A DNA stretch of 64,000 nt from JAJXUB01 sp047974805 (GCA_047974805.1 JBKECS010000066.1:1-64000); one strand, 5' to 3'. Shown: positions 1-9,900, counted from the stretch's first letter. The notes: generated from the letters alone by a model not told the origin. A program made the numbers and translations.

Positions 1-764
1 GCGTCCGTTCGGGTGAGCGTGCCACCCAGTTCGGCTATGGCCTGGGCGTAGCCGACCGCGCGGCTGGCGGTCCGACCCTCGCGCAGCCCCCCATCAAGAA
101 GCCCGGTGACCTCCTCGAGCAGCCCGCCGGCCCACATGGCCTCCACACGCGCATCGATCCGGGCGTCCGTGGCCGCCCGTTGCGGCAAGAGGCCGAGTAC
201 GAGGCTGTCGCGCCGGTACTCCCGACGTGGCATACGGGCCGAAAACGGTGCCCCGGTGAGCTCGATGACCTCCAGAGCACGAATGATGCGACGGGTGTTG
301 TTCGGCTCAATGGCGCCCGCGGCGACCGGGTCGGCGACCGCCAGGCGGGCCCGCAGAGCGGGCGTACCCAGCTGCTCCGCTTCGGCCTCGAACCGGCGCC
401 GAACCTGCGGGTCAGTCGGCGGAATATCGAGGACATCCAGGGCTGCGCGAATGTAGAGCCCCGAGCCGCCGACGAGGATCGGCACGTGGCTCCGGCCGAG
501 CACAGCATCGATGTAGGCGCGGGCCGCCACCTGGTATGCCGCCACGCTCGCCTCATCGATGACGTCGAGCACGTCGAGCTGGTGGTGCGGAACCCCGCGG
601 CGCTGGTCGGGGCGAAGTTTCGCGGTACCGATGTCCATCCCGCGGTAGAGCTGCGAGGCGTCGGCGTTGATGATCTCCCCGCCGAGTTCGAGGGCCAGCT
701 CCACCGCGAGGTCGGACTTGCCGGTGGCGGTCGGCCCGACGATGCCGATGACCGAGGCCGTCAC
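1..764 (-). CDS. miaA: tRNA dimethylallyltransferase MiaA (3' end cut by window edge)
   Basis: Transfers a dimethylallyl group to N6 of A37 in tRNAs that read codons starting with U; the product is the substrate of MiaB, also encoded in this window. The N-terminus carries the P-loop GPTATGKS (residues 10-17), followed by the family blocks INADASQLYRGMDIGTAK and the RRIIRALEVIELTG helix. About 254 codons are visible of the usual ~300, so the C-terminus lies outside the window. The GTG at 764 is the only in-frame start, because a stop lies 24 bases further upstream in this frame. It overlaps the stop of a tiny upstream frame by 4 bases (GTGA), which suggests translational coupling downstream of def. 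Confidence 0.95.
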   Translation of the reverse strand, partial: MTASVIGIVGPTATGKSDLAVELALELGGEIINADASQLYRGMDIGTAKLRPDQRRGVPHHQLDVLDVIDEASVAAYQVAARAYIDAVLGRSHVPILVGGSGLYIRAALDVLDIPPTDPQVRRRFEAEAEQLGTPALRARLAVADPVAAGAIEPNNTRRIIRALEVIELTGAPFSARMPRREYRRDSLVLGLLPQRAATDARIDARVEAMWAGGLLEEVTGLLDGGLREGRTASRAVGYAQAIAELGGTLTRTD

Positions 765-841
765 AGGTCCGGCTGATCGTCCGCGTCGTCATGGCCGAAC
801 GGGTCCCGGTCTACCCCGGGCATCCACGTCGTCCCGGCCAC
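761..841 (-). CDS. possible 26-residue linking ORF between def and miaA
   Basis: A GTG codon follows the def stop directly and opens a 26-codon frame that ends by overlapping the miaA start as GTGA. The peptide is very acidic toward its end (HDDADDQPDL) and resembles nothing I recognise. It could be a genuine small protein, a coupling leader that carries ribosomes from def to miaA, or chance. No independent ribosome binding site is needed if ribosomes re-initiate after def. Evidence is positional only. Confidence 0.3.
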   Translation of the reverse strand: MAGTTWMPGVDRDPFGHDDADDQPDL

Positions 842-1360
842 TCAGCAGCCAGCCTTCTTGATCGCCTTGCGGGCCTTGCGGGACTGGGCGGCGTCGAGTC
901 GGTCGACGTAGAGGAACCCGTTGAGGTGGTCGTATTCGTGCTGCATGCATCGGGCGAACCAGCCGGTGGCGACGAACTCGACCGGATGACCGTCCACATC
1001 GATCCCGGAGACCCCGCTGCGCTCTCCCCTGCGCAGCGGGTAGTGCTCGCCGGGCACCGACAGGCATCCCTCTGATTCTTCGTCTGGATCCGGACGGCCT
1101 TCCGGGGGCTTGGAGGAGCGCACATATGGGTTGATGATGTGGCCCTCGCTGGGCACCCCGTCATCGTTGGCCATGGACCAGACGAAGATCCGCAGACCCA
1201 CCCCGATCTGAGGCGCGGCCAGACCGGCGCCGTGAGCGGCCCTATTGGTTTCGATCATGTCCGCGACCAGCTGCCGGATCTCCTCGGTGACCTCGTTGAC
1301 GGGCTCCGCACGACGGTGCAGGACAGGCTCGCCGGTGATGACGACGGGGTGGATGGCCAT
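842..1360 (-). CDS. def: peptide deformylase
   Basis: Removes the formyl group from the N-terminal methionine of nascent proteins. All three metal-site motifs are present: GAGLAAPQ (about residues 44-51), EGCLSVPG with the cysteine ligand, and QHEYDHLNG with the two histidine ligands and catalytic glutamate. The length of 172 residues is normal. I chose ATG at 1360, which gives the family-typical opening MAIHPVV; an in-frame GTG lies two codons upstream at 1366. The gene heads a minus-strand unit leading into miaA. Divergent from the LEA-like gene, with about 150 bp of shared upstream DNA in which I found no clear promoter. Confidence 0.95.
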   Translation of the reverse strand: MAIHPVVITGEPVLHRRAEPVNEVTEEIRQLVADMIETNRAAHGAGLAAPQIGVGLRIFVWSMANDDGVPSEGHIINPYVRSSKPPEGRPDPDEESEGCLSVPGEHYPLRRGERSGVSGIDVDGHPVEFVATGWFARCMQHEYDHLNGFLYVDRLDAAQSRKARKAIKKAGC

Positions 1361-1515
1361 AAGCACATTGTTTCATCGGCCCCACCGGGCATTTGACCCG
1401 TTCGCCCCGCTAGGAAGACACCGCGCCGGAAAGCTGACAAATCTCGCGAAATGGACCAGAGTTGAGCCAGGCACCACGGGGTGCGCCGACAGAACGAGAA
1501 GGGGATGGAGAGCTC

Positions 1516-1887
1516 ATGAGCTTCTTCGACGACGCCAAGGCCAAGGCCAAGGAATGGGGCGACAAGGCCAAGGACGTGGCCGACGATCTCGGTGACAAAG
1601 CCATGGAGTTCGCCGACGACGCCAGCGAACGGGCCCAAGAGTGGGGCGACAAGGCCAAGGGCATGGCCGAGGATGTGACCGAGAAGGCCAAGGCCCAGGC
1701 GGACCAGCTGCGGGACCGGGCCAGCTCGGCCGCACATGACGCGGAAGACAAGGCCACCTCTGCCGCCGACGACGTGCAGGCAGCCGCCGCTGACGCCAAA
1801 GATGCAGCGAGCGACGCCGTCGATGGGGCCAAGGACGCCGCTGCCGACACCGTGGACAGCGCCAAGGACGCCTTCGGCAACGGCTGA
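1516..1887 (+). CDS. LEA-like repetitive amphipathic-helix protein
   Basis: A 123-residue low-complexity protein made almost entirely of Ala, Asp, Lys, Glu and Gly in 11-mer-like helical units (repeated AKEWGDKAKD / AQEWGDKAKG blocks at about residues 8-60, then Ala/Asp-rich units to the end). There is no signal peptide or membrane segment. Composition and periodicity match late-embryogenesis-abundant-like hydrophilins, which protect proteins and membranes during desiccation or freezing; that role is inferred from style, not from a domain hit. The start ATG at 1516 has a purine-rich site (GGATGGAGAG) just upstream; a longer frame from 1462 lacks one. A strong hairpin follows the gene. Confidence 0.75.
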   Translation: MSFFDDAKAKAKEWGDKAKDVADDLGDKAMEFADDASERAQEWGDKAKGMAEDVTEKAKAQADQLRDRASSAAHDAEDKATSAADDVQAAAADAKDAASDAVDGAKDAAADTVDSAKDAFGNG

Positions 1888-1934
1888 CGCGTTCGCTGGT
1901 CACGGCCCAGCGGCGCCGCTGACATCGAACATCT

Positions 1935-1972
1935 CGATCGACCCCGGGACAGCGTCGTTCCGGGGTCGATTG
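1935..1972. terminator. bidirectional intrinsic terminator-like hairpin
   Basis: An 11-bp perfect stem (ATCGACCCCGG, 1937-1947, with its complement at 1960-1970), extended by a wobble and a CG pair, has a 12-base loop. It lies between the convergent LEA-like gene and miaB, so it could end transcripts from both sides. U-rich tails are weak, as is common at high GC. Confidence 0.7.
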
Positions 1973-1991
1973 CGCTGCCTGGGCAGGGGTT

Positions 1992-2011
1992 CCCGGCCGG
2001 AAGCGGCCGGG
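1992..2011 (-). terminator. GC-rich hairpin after miaB
   Basis: CCCGGCCG pairs with CGGCCGGG across a 4-base loop, 6 bases after the miaB stop. It is a probable transcript end for the recA-recX-miaB unit, backed up by the larger hairpin at 1935-1972. Confidence 0.5.
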
Positions 2012-2017
2012 GCATGA

Positions 2018-3550
2018 TCATCTCCGACAGGCCGGGGAGTTCGCCAGTGCCGGAGGCGAACCAGGCGCCCCCACCCTCGGCATACCGAGGGTGACCGCCG
2101 GCTTTGCCGTTACTCCGTCGGCGGCTTCGGCCTGCAGGCTGGCCCAGGCGTCCCCCCCGCGGGTTGCCCGCACGCCATACCGGCCGCCGTGGATGCCGCT
2201 GTCGGCAACCAGGTGGTGTGGGGCTCCGTACGTCACCTCGGCGGTCACGATGTCCCCTGGCCGCGGTCGAGGTGCGCCTTCGGGCACCGCGACATGAACG
2301 AGGCGGTTGTCCTCGGCTCGGCCGGAAACGCGGTCGGTCTCAGCATCCTTACGCCCCTCGCCGGTGGCGACGAGCACGTGCACACCGGTCCCCTCCAGGC
2401 CGCGGTTGGCGACCCACGACAGCTCGTCCTGCAGGGCAATGAGTCGCTCGAAACGTTCCTGGACGACCGGCTTGGGCACGGGATCGGCCATGGTGGCCGC
2501 TGGGGTCCCGGGGCGGGGCGAGTATTGGAAGGTGAACGCAGAGGAAAACCGGGCCTCGCGAACCACCTCGAGCGTTGCTTCGAAGTCCGCATCACTCTCA
2601 CCGGGGAAGCCCACAATGATGTCTGTCGTGATGGCGGCCTGAGGGATGGCCGCGCGCACCTGGGTGAGGATGGTCAGGAACTTCTCGCTGCGATAGGAAC
2701 GCCGCATGCGCCGCAACACATCGTCCGAGCCAGATTGCAGGGGCATGTGCAAGCTGGGCATGACGTTCGGTGTGCTCGCCATGGCGTCGATAACGTCGAC
2801 CGTGAACGCGGCCGGATGCGGGCTGGTGAACCGCACCCGCTCGAGGCCGTCGATCTCCCCGGTGGCACGCAACAATTTACCGAACGCCAGCCGGTCGCCG
2901 AACTCGACGCCGTAGGTATTGACGTTCTGCCCGAGCAGGGTGACCTCCATGACCCCCTGATCCACCAGGGCACGCACCTCGGCGAGGATGTCATCCGGTC
3001 TCCGGTCGGTCTCCTTGCCGCGCAGGCTGGGAACGATGCAGAACGTGCAGGTGTTGTTGCACCCCACCGAGATCGAGACCCATCCGGCGGATGCCGAGTC
3101 GCGCCGGGTCGGCAGCGTGGAGGGGAAGGTCTCCAGCGAGTCTTTGATCTCCACCTGAGCCTGCCGGTTGTGCCGGGCCCGTTCCAGGAGCACCGGCAAC
3201 GCACCGATGTTGTGCGTACCGAACACAACATCGACCCACGGCGCCTTGGACATGATGGTCTCGCGGTCCTTTTGGGCCAAACACCCACCGACAGCAATTT
3301 GCATGTCGGGGTTGCGCTGCTTGGCCGGTCGGAGTTGGCCGAGGTTGCCGTAGAGCTTGTTGTCCGCGTTCTCTCGCACCGCACACGTGTTGAACACGAC
3401 GATGTCGGCAACCTCCGGACGGGTTGCCGTGGGAAGGGAATCGAGGTCGACGTATCCGGCGGTCTCCAGAAGTCCGGCCAAGCGTTCGCTGTCGTGGACG
3501 TTCATTTGGCACCCGTGGGTGCGCACGTCATAGGTCCTGGATGCATTCAT
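2018..3550 (-). CDS. miaB: tRNA-2-methylthio-N6-dimethylallyladenosine synthase MiaB
   Basis: Radical-SAM methylthiotransferase that adds the 2-methylthio group to i6A37 in tRNA after MiaA. The N-terminal MTTase domain has the auxiliary-cluster cysteines in THGCQMNVHDSERL (about 13-26), FNTCAVRENADNK and GCLAQKDRE. The radical-SAM motif is CNNTCTFC (about 163-170), and a TRAM domain follows near residues 385-455. At 510 residues it is slightly long; the extra ~50 C-terminal residues are low complexity. It starts 18 bp after recX ends and follows recA-recX on the same strand, a common actinobacterial order. Confidence 0.96.
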   Translation of the reverse strand: MNASRTYDVRTHGCQMNVHDSERLAGLLETAGYVDLDSLPTATRPEVADIVVFNTCAVRENADNKLYGNLGQLRPAKQRNPDMQIAVGGCLAQKDRETIMSKAPWVDVVFGTHNIGALPVLLERARHNRQAQVEIKDSLETFPSTLPTRRDSASAGWVSISVGCNNTCTFCIVPSLRGKETDRRPDDILAEVRALVDQGVMEVTLLGQNVNTYGVEFGDRLAFGKLLRATGEIDGLERVRFTSPHPAAFTVDVIDAMASTPNVMPSLHMPLQSGSDDVLRRMRRSYRSEKFLTILTQVRAAIPQAAITTDIIVGFPGESDADFEATLEVVREARFSSAFTFQYSPRPGTPAATMADPVPKPVVQERFERLIALQDELSWVANRGLEGTGVHVLVATGEGRKDAETDRVSGRAEDNRLVHVAVPEGAPRPRPGDIVTAEVTYGAPHHLVADSGIHGGRYGVRATRGGDAWASLQAEAADGVTAKPAVTLGMPRVGAPGSPPALANSPACRR

Positions 3551-3568
3551 GGCACCGTCCAGGGTAAG

Positions 3569-4183
3569 TCAGCCGCGCCGATGCTCCGGCGCATCGGCAA
3601 GCGCATCCCGGATCACCGGGTAGGAGATCTCGACCGAATAGCCCTTTCGGGCGAGCATGCCGGCCAATCGTCGGGTCTGGACCGAGATGTCCAGACCGTG
3701 CAACCGGTTGAGTCGCTTGTCGACCAGTTCCCGTGCTCGCCGACGCTCCTGAGCATCGTCCACCTGCGACAGCGCCTGATCGACGAGGTCATCGTCGACG
3801 CCCTTGGCACGCAACTCGCGGCGCATCGCACGCCTGGCCAGCCCCTTCTGCTCTTGTCGGGATCGGACCAAGGTGGCGGCATAGGCGGCATCATCGATGA
3901 GCCCGACCGCCTCCATCCGATCGAGCACCGGCTCGGCCACCTCGTCCGGGCAATTCCTCCTGGCCAACGCCTGCCGCAGCTGGTCGCGGGTCTTGGGAGA
4001 GTTGGTCAGTTGACGCAGGACGATAGCCCGAGCAACCGCATACGGGTCCCCGGCCGGTTCGGTCTGCCCTTCGACGGCCGGGACACCCGAGGGCACGTCC
4101 GACCCCGAACGGGTTGGCGCCGCTTCCGCGGTCTTGACGGCGGCCCTCAACTGCTGCAGGGCCGCCGCCTTCCCGTCGTTCAC
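3569..4183 (-). CDS. recX: regulatory protein RecX
   Basis: Modulates RecA filament growth and ATPase activity. The 204-residue protein has a low-complexity N-terminal ~55 residues and then three RecX-type three-helix repeats (RAIVLRQLTNSPKTRDQLRQ..., ...GLIDDAAYAATLVRSRQEQKG..., ...RRARELVDKRLNRL...). The start GTG at 4183 is preceded by AAGGA at suitable spacing; reading further upstream would run into recA. It lies 22 bp after the recA stop, so it is almost certainly cotranscribed with recA and induced with it. Confidence 0.92.
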   Translation of the reverse strand: MNDGKAAALQQLRAAVKTAEAAPTRSGSDVPSGVPAVEGQTEPAGDPYAVARAIVLRQLTNSPKTRDQLRQALARRNCPDEVAEPVLDRMEAVGLIDDAAYAATLVRSRQEQKGLARRAMRRELRAKGVDDDLVDQALSQVDDAQERRRARELVDKRLNRLHGLDISVQTRRLAGMLARKGYSVEISYPVIRDALADAPEHRRG

Positions 4184-4205
4184 GCCGTGTCCTTCGCGCG
4201 GATGC

Positions 4206-5261
4206 TCAGAAGTCCACCGAGACCACGTTGGTGTCGCTCTGCTGCGTCGCCGGTGGCGCGCCCACGCCGAGCTTCTCCTTGATCTTCTGTTCGATTTCGT
4301 CCGCCAGGTCCGGGTTGTCCTTGAGGAACGTCCGGGCGTTCTCCTTGCCCTGGCCCAGCTGATCGCCCTCGTAGGTGTACCAGGCGCCGGCCTTGCGGAC
4401 GAACCCCTGCTCGACACCCATGTCGATCAGGCCGCCCTCTCGGGAGATTCCCTGACCGTAAAGGATGTCGAACTCGGCTTGTTTGAACGGTGGGCTCACC
4501 TTGTTCTTGACGACCTTGGCTCGCGTGCGGTTGCCGACGGCGTCGGTCCCGTCCTTGAGGGTCTCGATCCGGCGCACATCGATGCGCACTGAGGCGTAGA
4601 ACTTCAGTGCCTTTCCACCGGTGGTGGTTTCGGGCGAACCGAACATGACACCGATCTTCTCGCGCAGCTGGTTGATGAAGATTGCCGTGGTGCCGGTGTT
4701 GTTCAGCGCCCCGGTCAGCTTCCGAAGAGCCTGACTCATCAGCCGGGCCTGCAGACCGACGTGGCTGTCCCCCATCTCCCCCTCGATTTCCGCGCGGGGC
4801 ACCAGGGCGGCGACGGAGTCGATGACGATGATGTCGAGGCTGCCTGACCGGATGAGCATGTCGGCGATCTCCAGGGCTTGCTCCCCGGTGTCTGGCTGGC
4901 TGACCAGGAGGTTGTCCGTGTCCACCCCGAGCTTGCGGGCATATTCGGGGTCGAGGGCATGCTCGGCGTCGATGAAGGCGGCGATGCCTCCGGCCTTCTG
5001 CGCGTTGGCGACCGCGTGCAGAGCCACCGTCGTCTTACCGGAGGACTCCGGGCCGTAGATCTCCACGACCCGACCACGGGGCAAGCCGCCGATGCCCAAG
5101 GCAATGTCCAAGGCGATCGACCCGGTCGGAATGACGTCGATCGGCGGTCGCACATCGTCGCCCAGGCGCATGACCGCGCCCTTTCCATGGGACTTCTCGA
5201 TCTGGCCCAGAACCATGTCGAGGGACTTCTGTTTGTCGGTTGTAACCGGCTGTGCGGCCAT
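4206..5261 (-). CDS. recA: recombinase RecA
   Basis: ATP-dependent strand exchange and SOS co-protease activity on LexA. Walker A is GPESSGKT (residues 70-77), with IIVIDSVAALVP as Walker B region and the loop-2 segment INQLREKIGVMFGSPETTTGGKALKF intact when read in pieces. The length of 351 residues is normal and there is no intein. I chose ATG at 5261 because MAAQPVTTDKQKSLDMVL matches the usual N-terminus and a GGGGTG purine run lies just upstream; a longer frame exists to 5339. An actinobacterial SOS box lies about 176 bp upstream. Confidence 0.98.
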   Translation of the reverse strand: MAAQPVTTDKQKSLDMVLGQIEKSHGKGAVMRLGDDVRPPIDVIPTGSIALDIALGIGGLPRGRVVEIYGPESSGKTTVALHAVANAQKAGGIAAFIDAEHALDPEYARKLGVDTDNLLVSQPDTGEQALEIADMLIRSGSLDIIVIDSVAALVPRAEIEGEMGDSHVGLQARLMSQALRKLTGALNNTGTTAIFINQLREKIGVMFGSPETTTGGKALKFYASVRIDVRRIETLKDGTDAVGNRTRAKVVKNKVSPPFKQAEFDILYGQGISREGGLIDMGVEQGFVRKAGAWYTYEGDQLGQGKENARTFLKDNPDLADEIEQKIKEKLGVGAPPATQQSDTNVVSVDF

Positions 5262-5436
5262 GTCACCCCTGCTCTTTCGCTTGTCGTTGCGGGCGCGCCC
5301 ACCGGCGACCCGTGAGCTCTCGGACGTCGTGCTCTTCACGGGTCAGACGCTAGATGCGAGCACCGACATCCGTACGCACCTGCCGATAGGGGTGTGTACG
5401 ACCGTGATGGCGATCCTCGACCTGGGGATGATGCTA

Positions 5437-5452
5437 CCGAACAAATGTTCGA
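5437..5452. promoter_or_regulatory. LexA-binding SOS box upstream of recA
   Basis: The sequence CCGAACAAATGTTCGA matches the actinobacterial/Gram-positive LexA operator CGAAC-N4-GTTCG with both half-sites perfect. It lies in the recA-DUF3046 gap, upstream of recA, and explains damage induction of recA and recX. The dyad is symmetric, so orientation is not defined. Confidence 0.85.
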
Positions 5453-5494
5453 GATGATTCGATGCGACGGCGGTGTGTCGCGGACGCATCGCCC

Positions 5495-5728
5495 TCAGTC
5501 GGGCCCGGGCGCTTGTGGCCGCCGGTCGAGGCCAAGCCGACGTTCTTCGGGCACCCCCATGTCCTCGCACAGCGCCAGCCACACTGTGCGTGGCGGCACC
5601 CCGTCAGCCAGTGCCTCCTCCGCCGTCTGGCTGCCCAAAGCGTGCAGGGCATGGGAGCGGGCCAAGGTGGCGGCATACGCCTCCCCGAACTCGTCATCGA
5701 GCAGGATTCGAAATTGAGAGAGCCGCAC
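5495..5728 (-). CDS. DUF3046 family protein
   Basis: A 77-residue protein with the pattern of the DUF3046 family, which commonly lies immediately upstream of recA in actinobacteria: MRLSQFRILLDDEFGEAYA, then ARSHALHALGSQTAEEALADG and PRTVWLALCEDMGVPEERR. It is predicted cytosolic and helical. Its function is unknown. The conserved position next to recA is synteny and not proof of a repair role. The SOS box lies 43 bp past its stop, so it is not obviously itself under that box. Confidence 0.85.
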   Translation of the reverse strand: MRLSQFRILLDDEFGEAYAATLARSHALHALGSQTAEEALADGVPPRTVWLALCEDMGVPEERRLGLDRRPQAPGPD

Positions 5729-5781
5729 CGGGGCAGTCTAGGCAGCCTGCGATCAGCCGGCGCGGCATACTGGCGGGCGTG

Positions 5782-6831
5782 ATGACCACGCCAGCAGCCG
5801 CTTGGCGAATGCCCGCCGAGTGGACCGACCACGAGCGCACCTGGATGGCATGGCCCAGCGCCGGCTACACCCTGGGGGATTCCCAGCAGGAGGCCGACAC
5901 GGCCCGGCGGACCTGGGCCGCAGTGGCCCGCGCCGTCGCGGCGTTCGAACCGGTCAGCGTGCTGGTCCTCGAGAAGGACCTGCCGATCGCGCGGACCCAT
6001 CTCGGCCTCGACACCGCCCACCCCATCGACCTCGTCACGGCCCCCTTGGACGACGCCTGGATGCGCGACATGGGCCCGAGCTTCGTCCTCGGCGACGGCG
6101 GCCGGCTGGGTGCGGTGGACTGGGTGTTCAACGGCTGGGGTGCGCAATCGTGGGCGTCCTGGGACCACGACCGCGCGGTCGGCGCCCTTGTCGCGGACAG
6201 TGCAGGTGCACAGCTCATCGAGTCCCCGCTGGTCAACGAGGGCGGTGGCTTCCAGGTCGATGGCCAGGGCACGGCCCTGCTCACCGAGACCGTACAACTC
6301 GATCCCGCACGCAACCCAGGCTTGACCAAGCAAGACGTCGAGCTCGAGCTGGCCCGAACCCTGGGGGTGAGCACGTGCATCTGGTTGCCTCGAGGCCTGA
6401 CCCGCGACTACCAGGAGTTCGGCACCCGCGGCCATGTCGACATCGTCGCAACGTTTGCCAGCCCGGGGGTGGTCCTACTGCACTGGCAGGACGATCCAGC
6501 GCACCCGGACTATCCGGTATGCCGCGAGCTCGCCGGGCTCCTGGCCGAGGCGCGCGATGCCACCGGCCAACAGCTCGAGGTCGTCCGAGTCCCCGCGCCG
6601 CGCACCGTGGCCGACCAGGACGGGTTCGTCGATTGGTCCTACATCAACCACCTCGTGGTCAACGGCGGTGTCGTCGCGTGCACCTTCACCGACCCCCAGG
6701 ACACCGCCTCACTGGAGATCCTGGCGCAGGCGTATGCCGGGCGTGCCGTGACCGGGGTGGATGCCCGGCCCCTGTTCGACCGGGGAGGTGGCATTCATTG
6801 CATCACCCAACAGCAACCCGTGGCCAGGTGA
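5782..6831 (+). CDS. aguA: agmatine deiminase family protein
   Basis: Member of the peptidylarginine-deiminase/agmatine deiminase (GME) fold, converting agmatine to N-carbamoylputrescine and ammonia if the substrate is as in the family. Diagnostic blocks are DDAWMRDMGPSFV (about residue 93 on), EGGGFQVDGQGT, RGHVDIVATF and the C-terminal GGGIHCITQQQP carrying the nucleophilic cysteine. The length of 349 residues is normal. ATG at 5782 is preferred since the opening MPAEWTDHERTWMAWP follows within 15 residues; an in-frame GTG lies one codon upstream. No putrescine-pathway partner sits alongside, so agmatine specificity is from family only. Confidence 0.87.
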   Translation: MTTPAAAWRMPAEWTDHERTWMAWPSAGYTLGDSQQEADTARRTWAAVARAVAAFEPVSVLVLEKDLPIARTHLGLDTAHPIDLVTAPLDDAWMRDMGPSFVLGDGGRLGAVDWVFNGWGAQSWASWDHDRAVGALVADSAGAQLIESPLVNEGGGFQVDGQGTALLTETVQLDPARNPGLTKQDVELELARTLGVSTCIWLPRGLTRDYQEFGTRGHVDIVATFASPGVVLLHWQDDPAHPDYPVCRELAGLLAEARDATGQQLEVVRVPAPRTVADQDGFVDWSYINHLVVNGGVVACTFTDPQDTASLEILAQAYAGRAVTGVDARPLFDRGGGIHCITQQQPVAR

Positions 6832-6930
6832 GCGCCCCCCAGCCATCATCGAGCGTGGCTATGCGTGAGGTATGGGAGCGCAAAGCCAACCATGTTCAGC
6901 ACCCGTGGCCACATCCTGTGCGAACTCACC

Positions 6931-9900
6931 ATGGCTGAGGACATCCTCGAGCGCTTCTCCCCCGCGACCCGCGCCTGGTTTACCGGAAGCTTCACGCAGC
7001 CCACCCCGGCCCAGATCGGGGCCTGGAGCGCGATCAGCTCAGGGCACCACTCCCTCGTCGTTGCGCCCACGGGTTCAGGGAAGACCCTCAGCGCCTTCCT
7101 ATGGGCGATCGACCGGCTGGCCAGCGCCCCAGAGGTGACCGATCCAACCCGCAGGTGTCGGGTGCTCTACCTCTCGCCCATGAAAGCCCTGGCCGTCGAT
7201 GTCGAACGCAACCTGCGTTCCCCGCTGGTGGGCATAGGTCATGCCGCCGACCGGCTCGGGGTGCCCCGATCGGATGTGACCGTGGCGGTCCGCTCCGGCG
7301 ACACCCCGACCCAGGAGCGGCGGACCTTCGCCCGGACTCCCAGCGACATCCTCATCACCACGCCGGAATCTTTGTTCCTCATGCTCACCTCGAGCCTGCG
7401 GGAGAACCTACGCGGGATTGAGACGGTCGTTGTCGATGAGGTGCACGCCCTGGCCGGCACGAAGCGAGGCGCACACCTGGCGCTGTCCCTGGAACGCCTC
7501 GATGCTCTGCTCTGCGAGCCGGCCCAGCGGATTGGCTTGTCCGCGACGGTGGCGCCGGTGGATGAGGTCGCCCGCTTCCTCGCCGGCGGGCGCACCGTCG
7601 ACATCGTCCAACCGCCAACGCACAAGACCTGGGACCTGTCCGTAGTGGTCCCGGTGGAGGACTTGGGCACCCTGGGCGAAGTTGCGGCGCCATCGGATCG
7701 CGACCCCCTCGAGACGTCCGCCACCCGTGAGGCCCCATCGATCTGGCCGCATGTCGAGGAGCATGTCGTCGACCTCATCGAGCAGCATCGCACGACGTTG
7801 GTCTTCGTCAATTCCCGACGCCTGGCCGAGCGCCTGACCAGTCGGCTCAACGAGATTTGGGCCGAGCGCCGGAGCGACGAACCGGCACCCGAGGTGCTGG
7901 CCGCCCATGACGTCGGCCACGCCGGCCCGCCCGCGCAGGTCCAGGGCGCAGCAGGCACCGCGCCGGGCGCCCCCGCGGTGCTGGCCCGCGCGCATCACGG
8001 CAGCGTCAGCAAGGAGCAGCGGCGCGTCATCGAGGATGACCTCAAGGCCGGCCGGCTGCCCGCGGTCGTGGCCACGAGCAGTCTCGAACTCGGCATCGAC
8101 ATGGGCGCGATCGATCTGGTGATTCAGGTGGAATCCCCGCCGTCGGTGGCCTCGGGCCTGCAGCGGGTCGGGCGCGCCGGTCACCACGTTGGCGCCACCT
8201 CCCGCGGGGTCTTCTTTCCCAAATACCGCGGCGACCTGGTCCAGACGGCCGTGGTGGTCCAACGCATGCGGGCCGGGCAGATCGAGGGGCTGGCGGTCCC
8301 GGTCAACCCGCTCGATGTCCTCGCCCAGCAGATCGTCGCCATGACGGCGATGGACGATTGGGACATCGAGGACCTGGCCGGCCTGGTCCGGCGGAGCGCA
8401 CCGTATGCCGGGCTCCCCCGGGGCGTGTTGGAGGCCGTCCTCGACATGCTCGCCGGGAAGTACCCGTCTGAGGCGTTCGCCGAGCTTCGCCCACGGATCG
8501 TCTGGGATCGCCTGTCTGGGGTGTTATCCGGCCGCCGTGGCGCCCAACGCCTGGCGGTCACCTCGGGCGGCACCATTCCTGATCGTGGCCTCTTCGGGGT
8601 TTTTCTCGCCGCCGGAGAGGGCCCCGGGCGGCGCGTCGGTGAGCTCGACGAGGAAATGGTGTACGAGTCCCGGGTGGGTGACACCTTCACCTTGGGGACC
8701 TCGACATGGCGCATCGAAGTCATCACCCATGACCAGGTGCTCGTCTCGCCGGCCCCCGGGGCTCCGGGCCGGCTGCCGTTTTGGCACGGCGAGGGCCCGG
8801 GGCGGCCGGCACAGTTGGGTCGCGCCCTCGGTGCCATGGTGCGGGAGTTGGCCTCAGCGCCGCTGCCGCGAGCCCGGGAGCACGCCGCCGAGCTCGGCCT
8901 GGATGAGTTCGCGGCCAACAACCTGGCGGGCTATGTCACCGAGCAACGCGCCTCGACCGGCGCGGTACCCGACGACCGGACCGTGGTCGTGGAACGCTTC
9001 CGCGACGAGCTCGGCGACTGGCAGGTGGTCATCCACTCTCCCCTCGGTGGGCAGGTGCATGCGCCGTGGGCGCTGTGCATCGCGGCAAGAATGCGCGAGC
9101 GCTTCGGAGTGGACGTGCAGGCCATGCACGCCGACGACGGCATCGTCCTGCGGCTGCCGGACATCGAGTTCGGCATCGATTCGTCGCCGGACGGCACCGG
9201 CTCCGGGCTCGGGGCGGGCGGTGACGTCGACGCTGAGATCGTGGACCTGATCACCCTCGATCCGGCGGAGGTCCGCGAGGTCGTCACCGAGCAACTCGGC
9301 GGATCCGCCCTGTTCGCGTCCCGATTCCGCGAATGCGCCGCCCGTGCCCTGCTGCTGCCCCGTCGACGTCCCGACCGCCGCCAAGCCCTGTGGCAACAGC
9401 GTCAACGAGCGGCTCAGCTGCTCGAAGTGGCCAGTGCCTTTCCCGACTTCCCCATCGTCTTGGAGACGGTGCGGGAGTGCCTCAACGACGTGTTCGACGT
9501 CCCGGCGCTGATTGACCTCATGGGTGAGATTCGGGATCGCACGACGAGCGTGATTGCCGTGGAGACCCCGGCACCGTCCCCCTTCGCCCGGTCCTTGCTC
9601 TTCGGCTACATCGGACACTATGTCTACGAGGGAGACTCTCCACTGGCCGAACGGCGCGCCGCGGCACTGTCACTCGATCCGGGACTGCTTGCCGAGCTCC
9701 TCGGCACCAGCGATGACCTCTCCCTGCGGGACCTGCTCGACCCATCGGCGATCGAGACGACGTATGCCCAGCTGCAACGGATGACCCCGCAGCTGCGATG
9801 CCGGGACGCCGAAGATCTGGCCGACCTATTGAGATGGCTCGGGCCGCTGACTGACGAGGCGATCGCCGACCGCTCGATCGCGGGTGCTCCGATCGGAGCC

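Noticed and set aside
2189..4282. Long open frame on the plus strand opposite miaB and recX
   Set aside because: It mirrors codon-position GC of the genes below it, has no start signal or family resemblance, and the minus-strand genes are certain.
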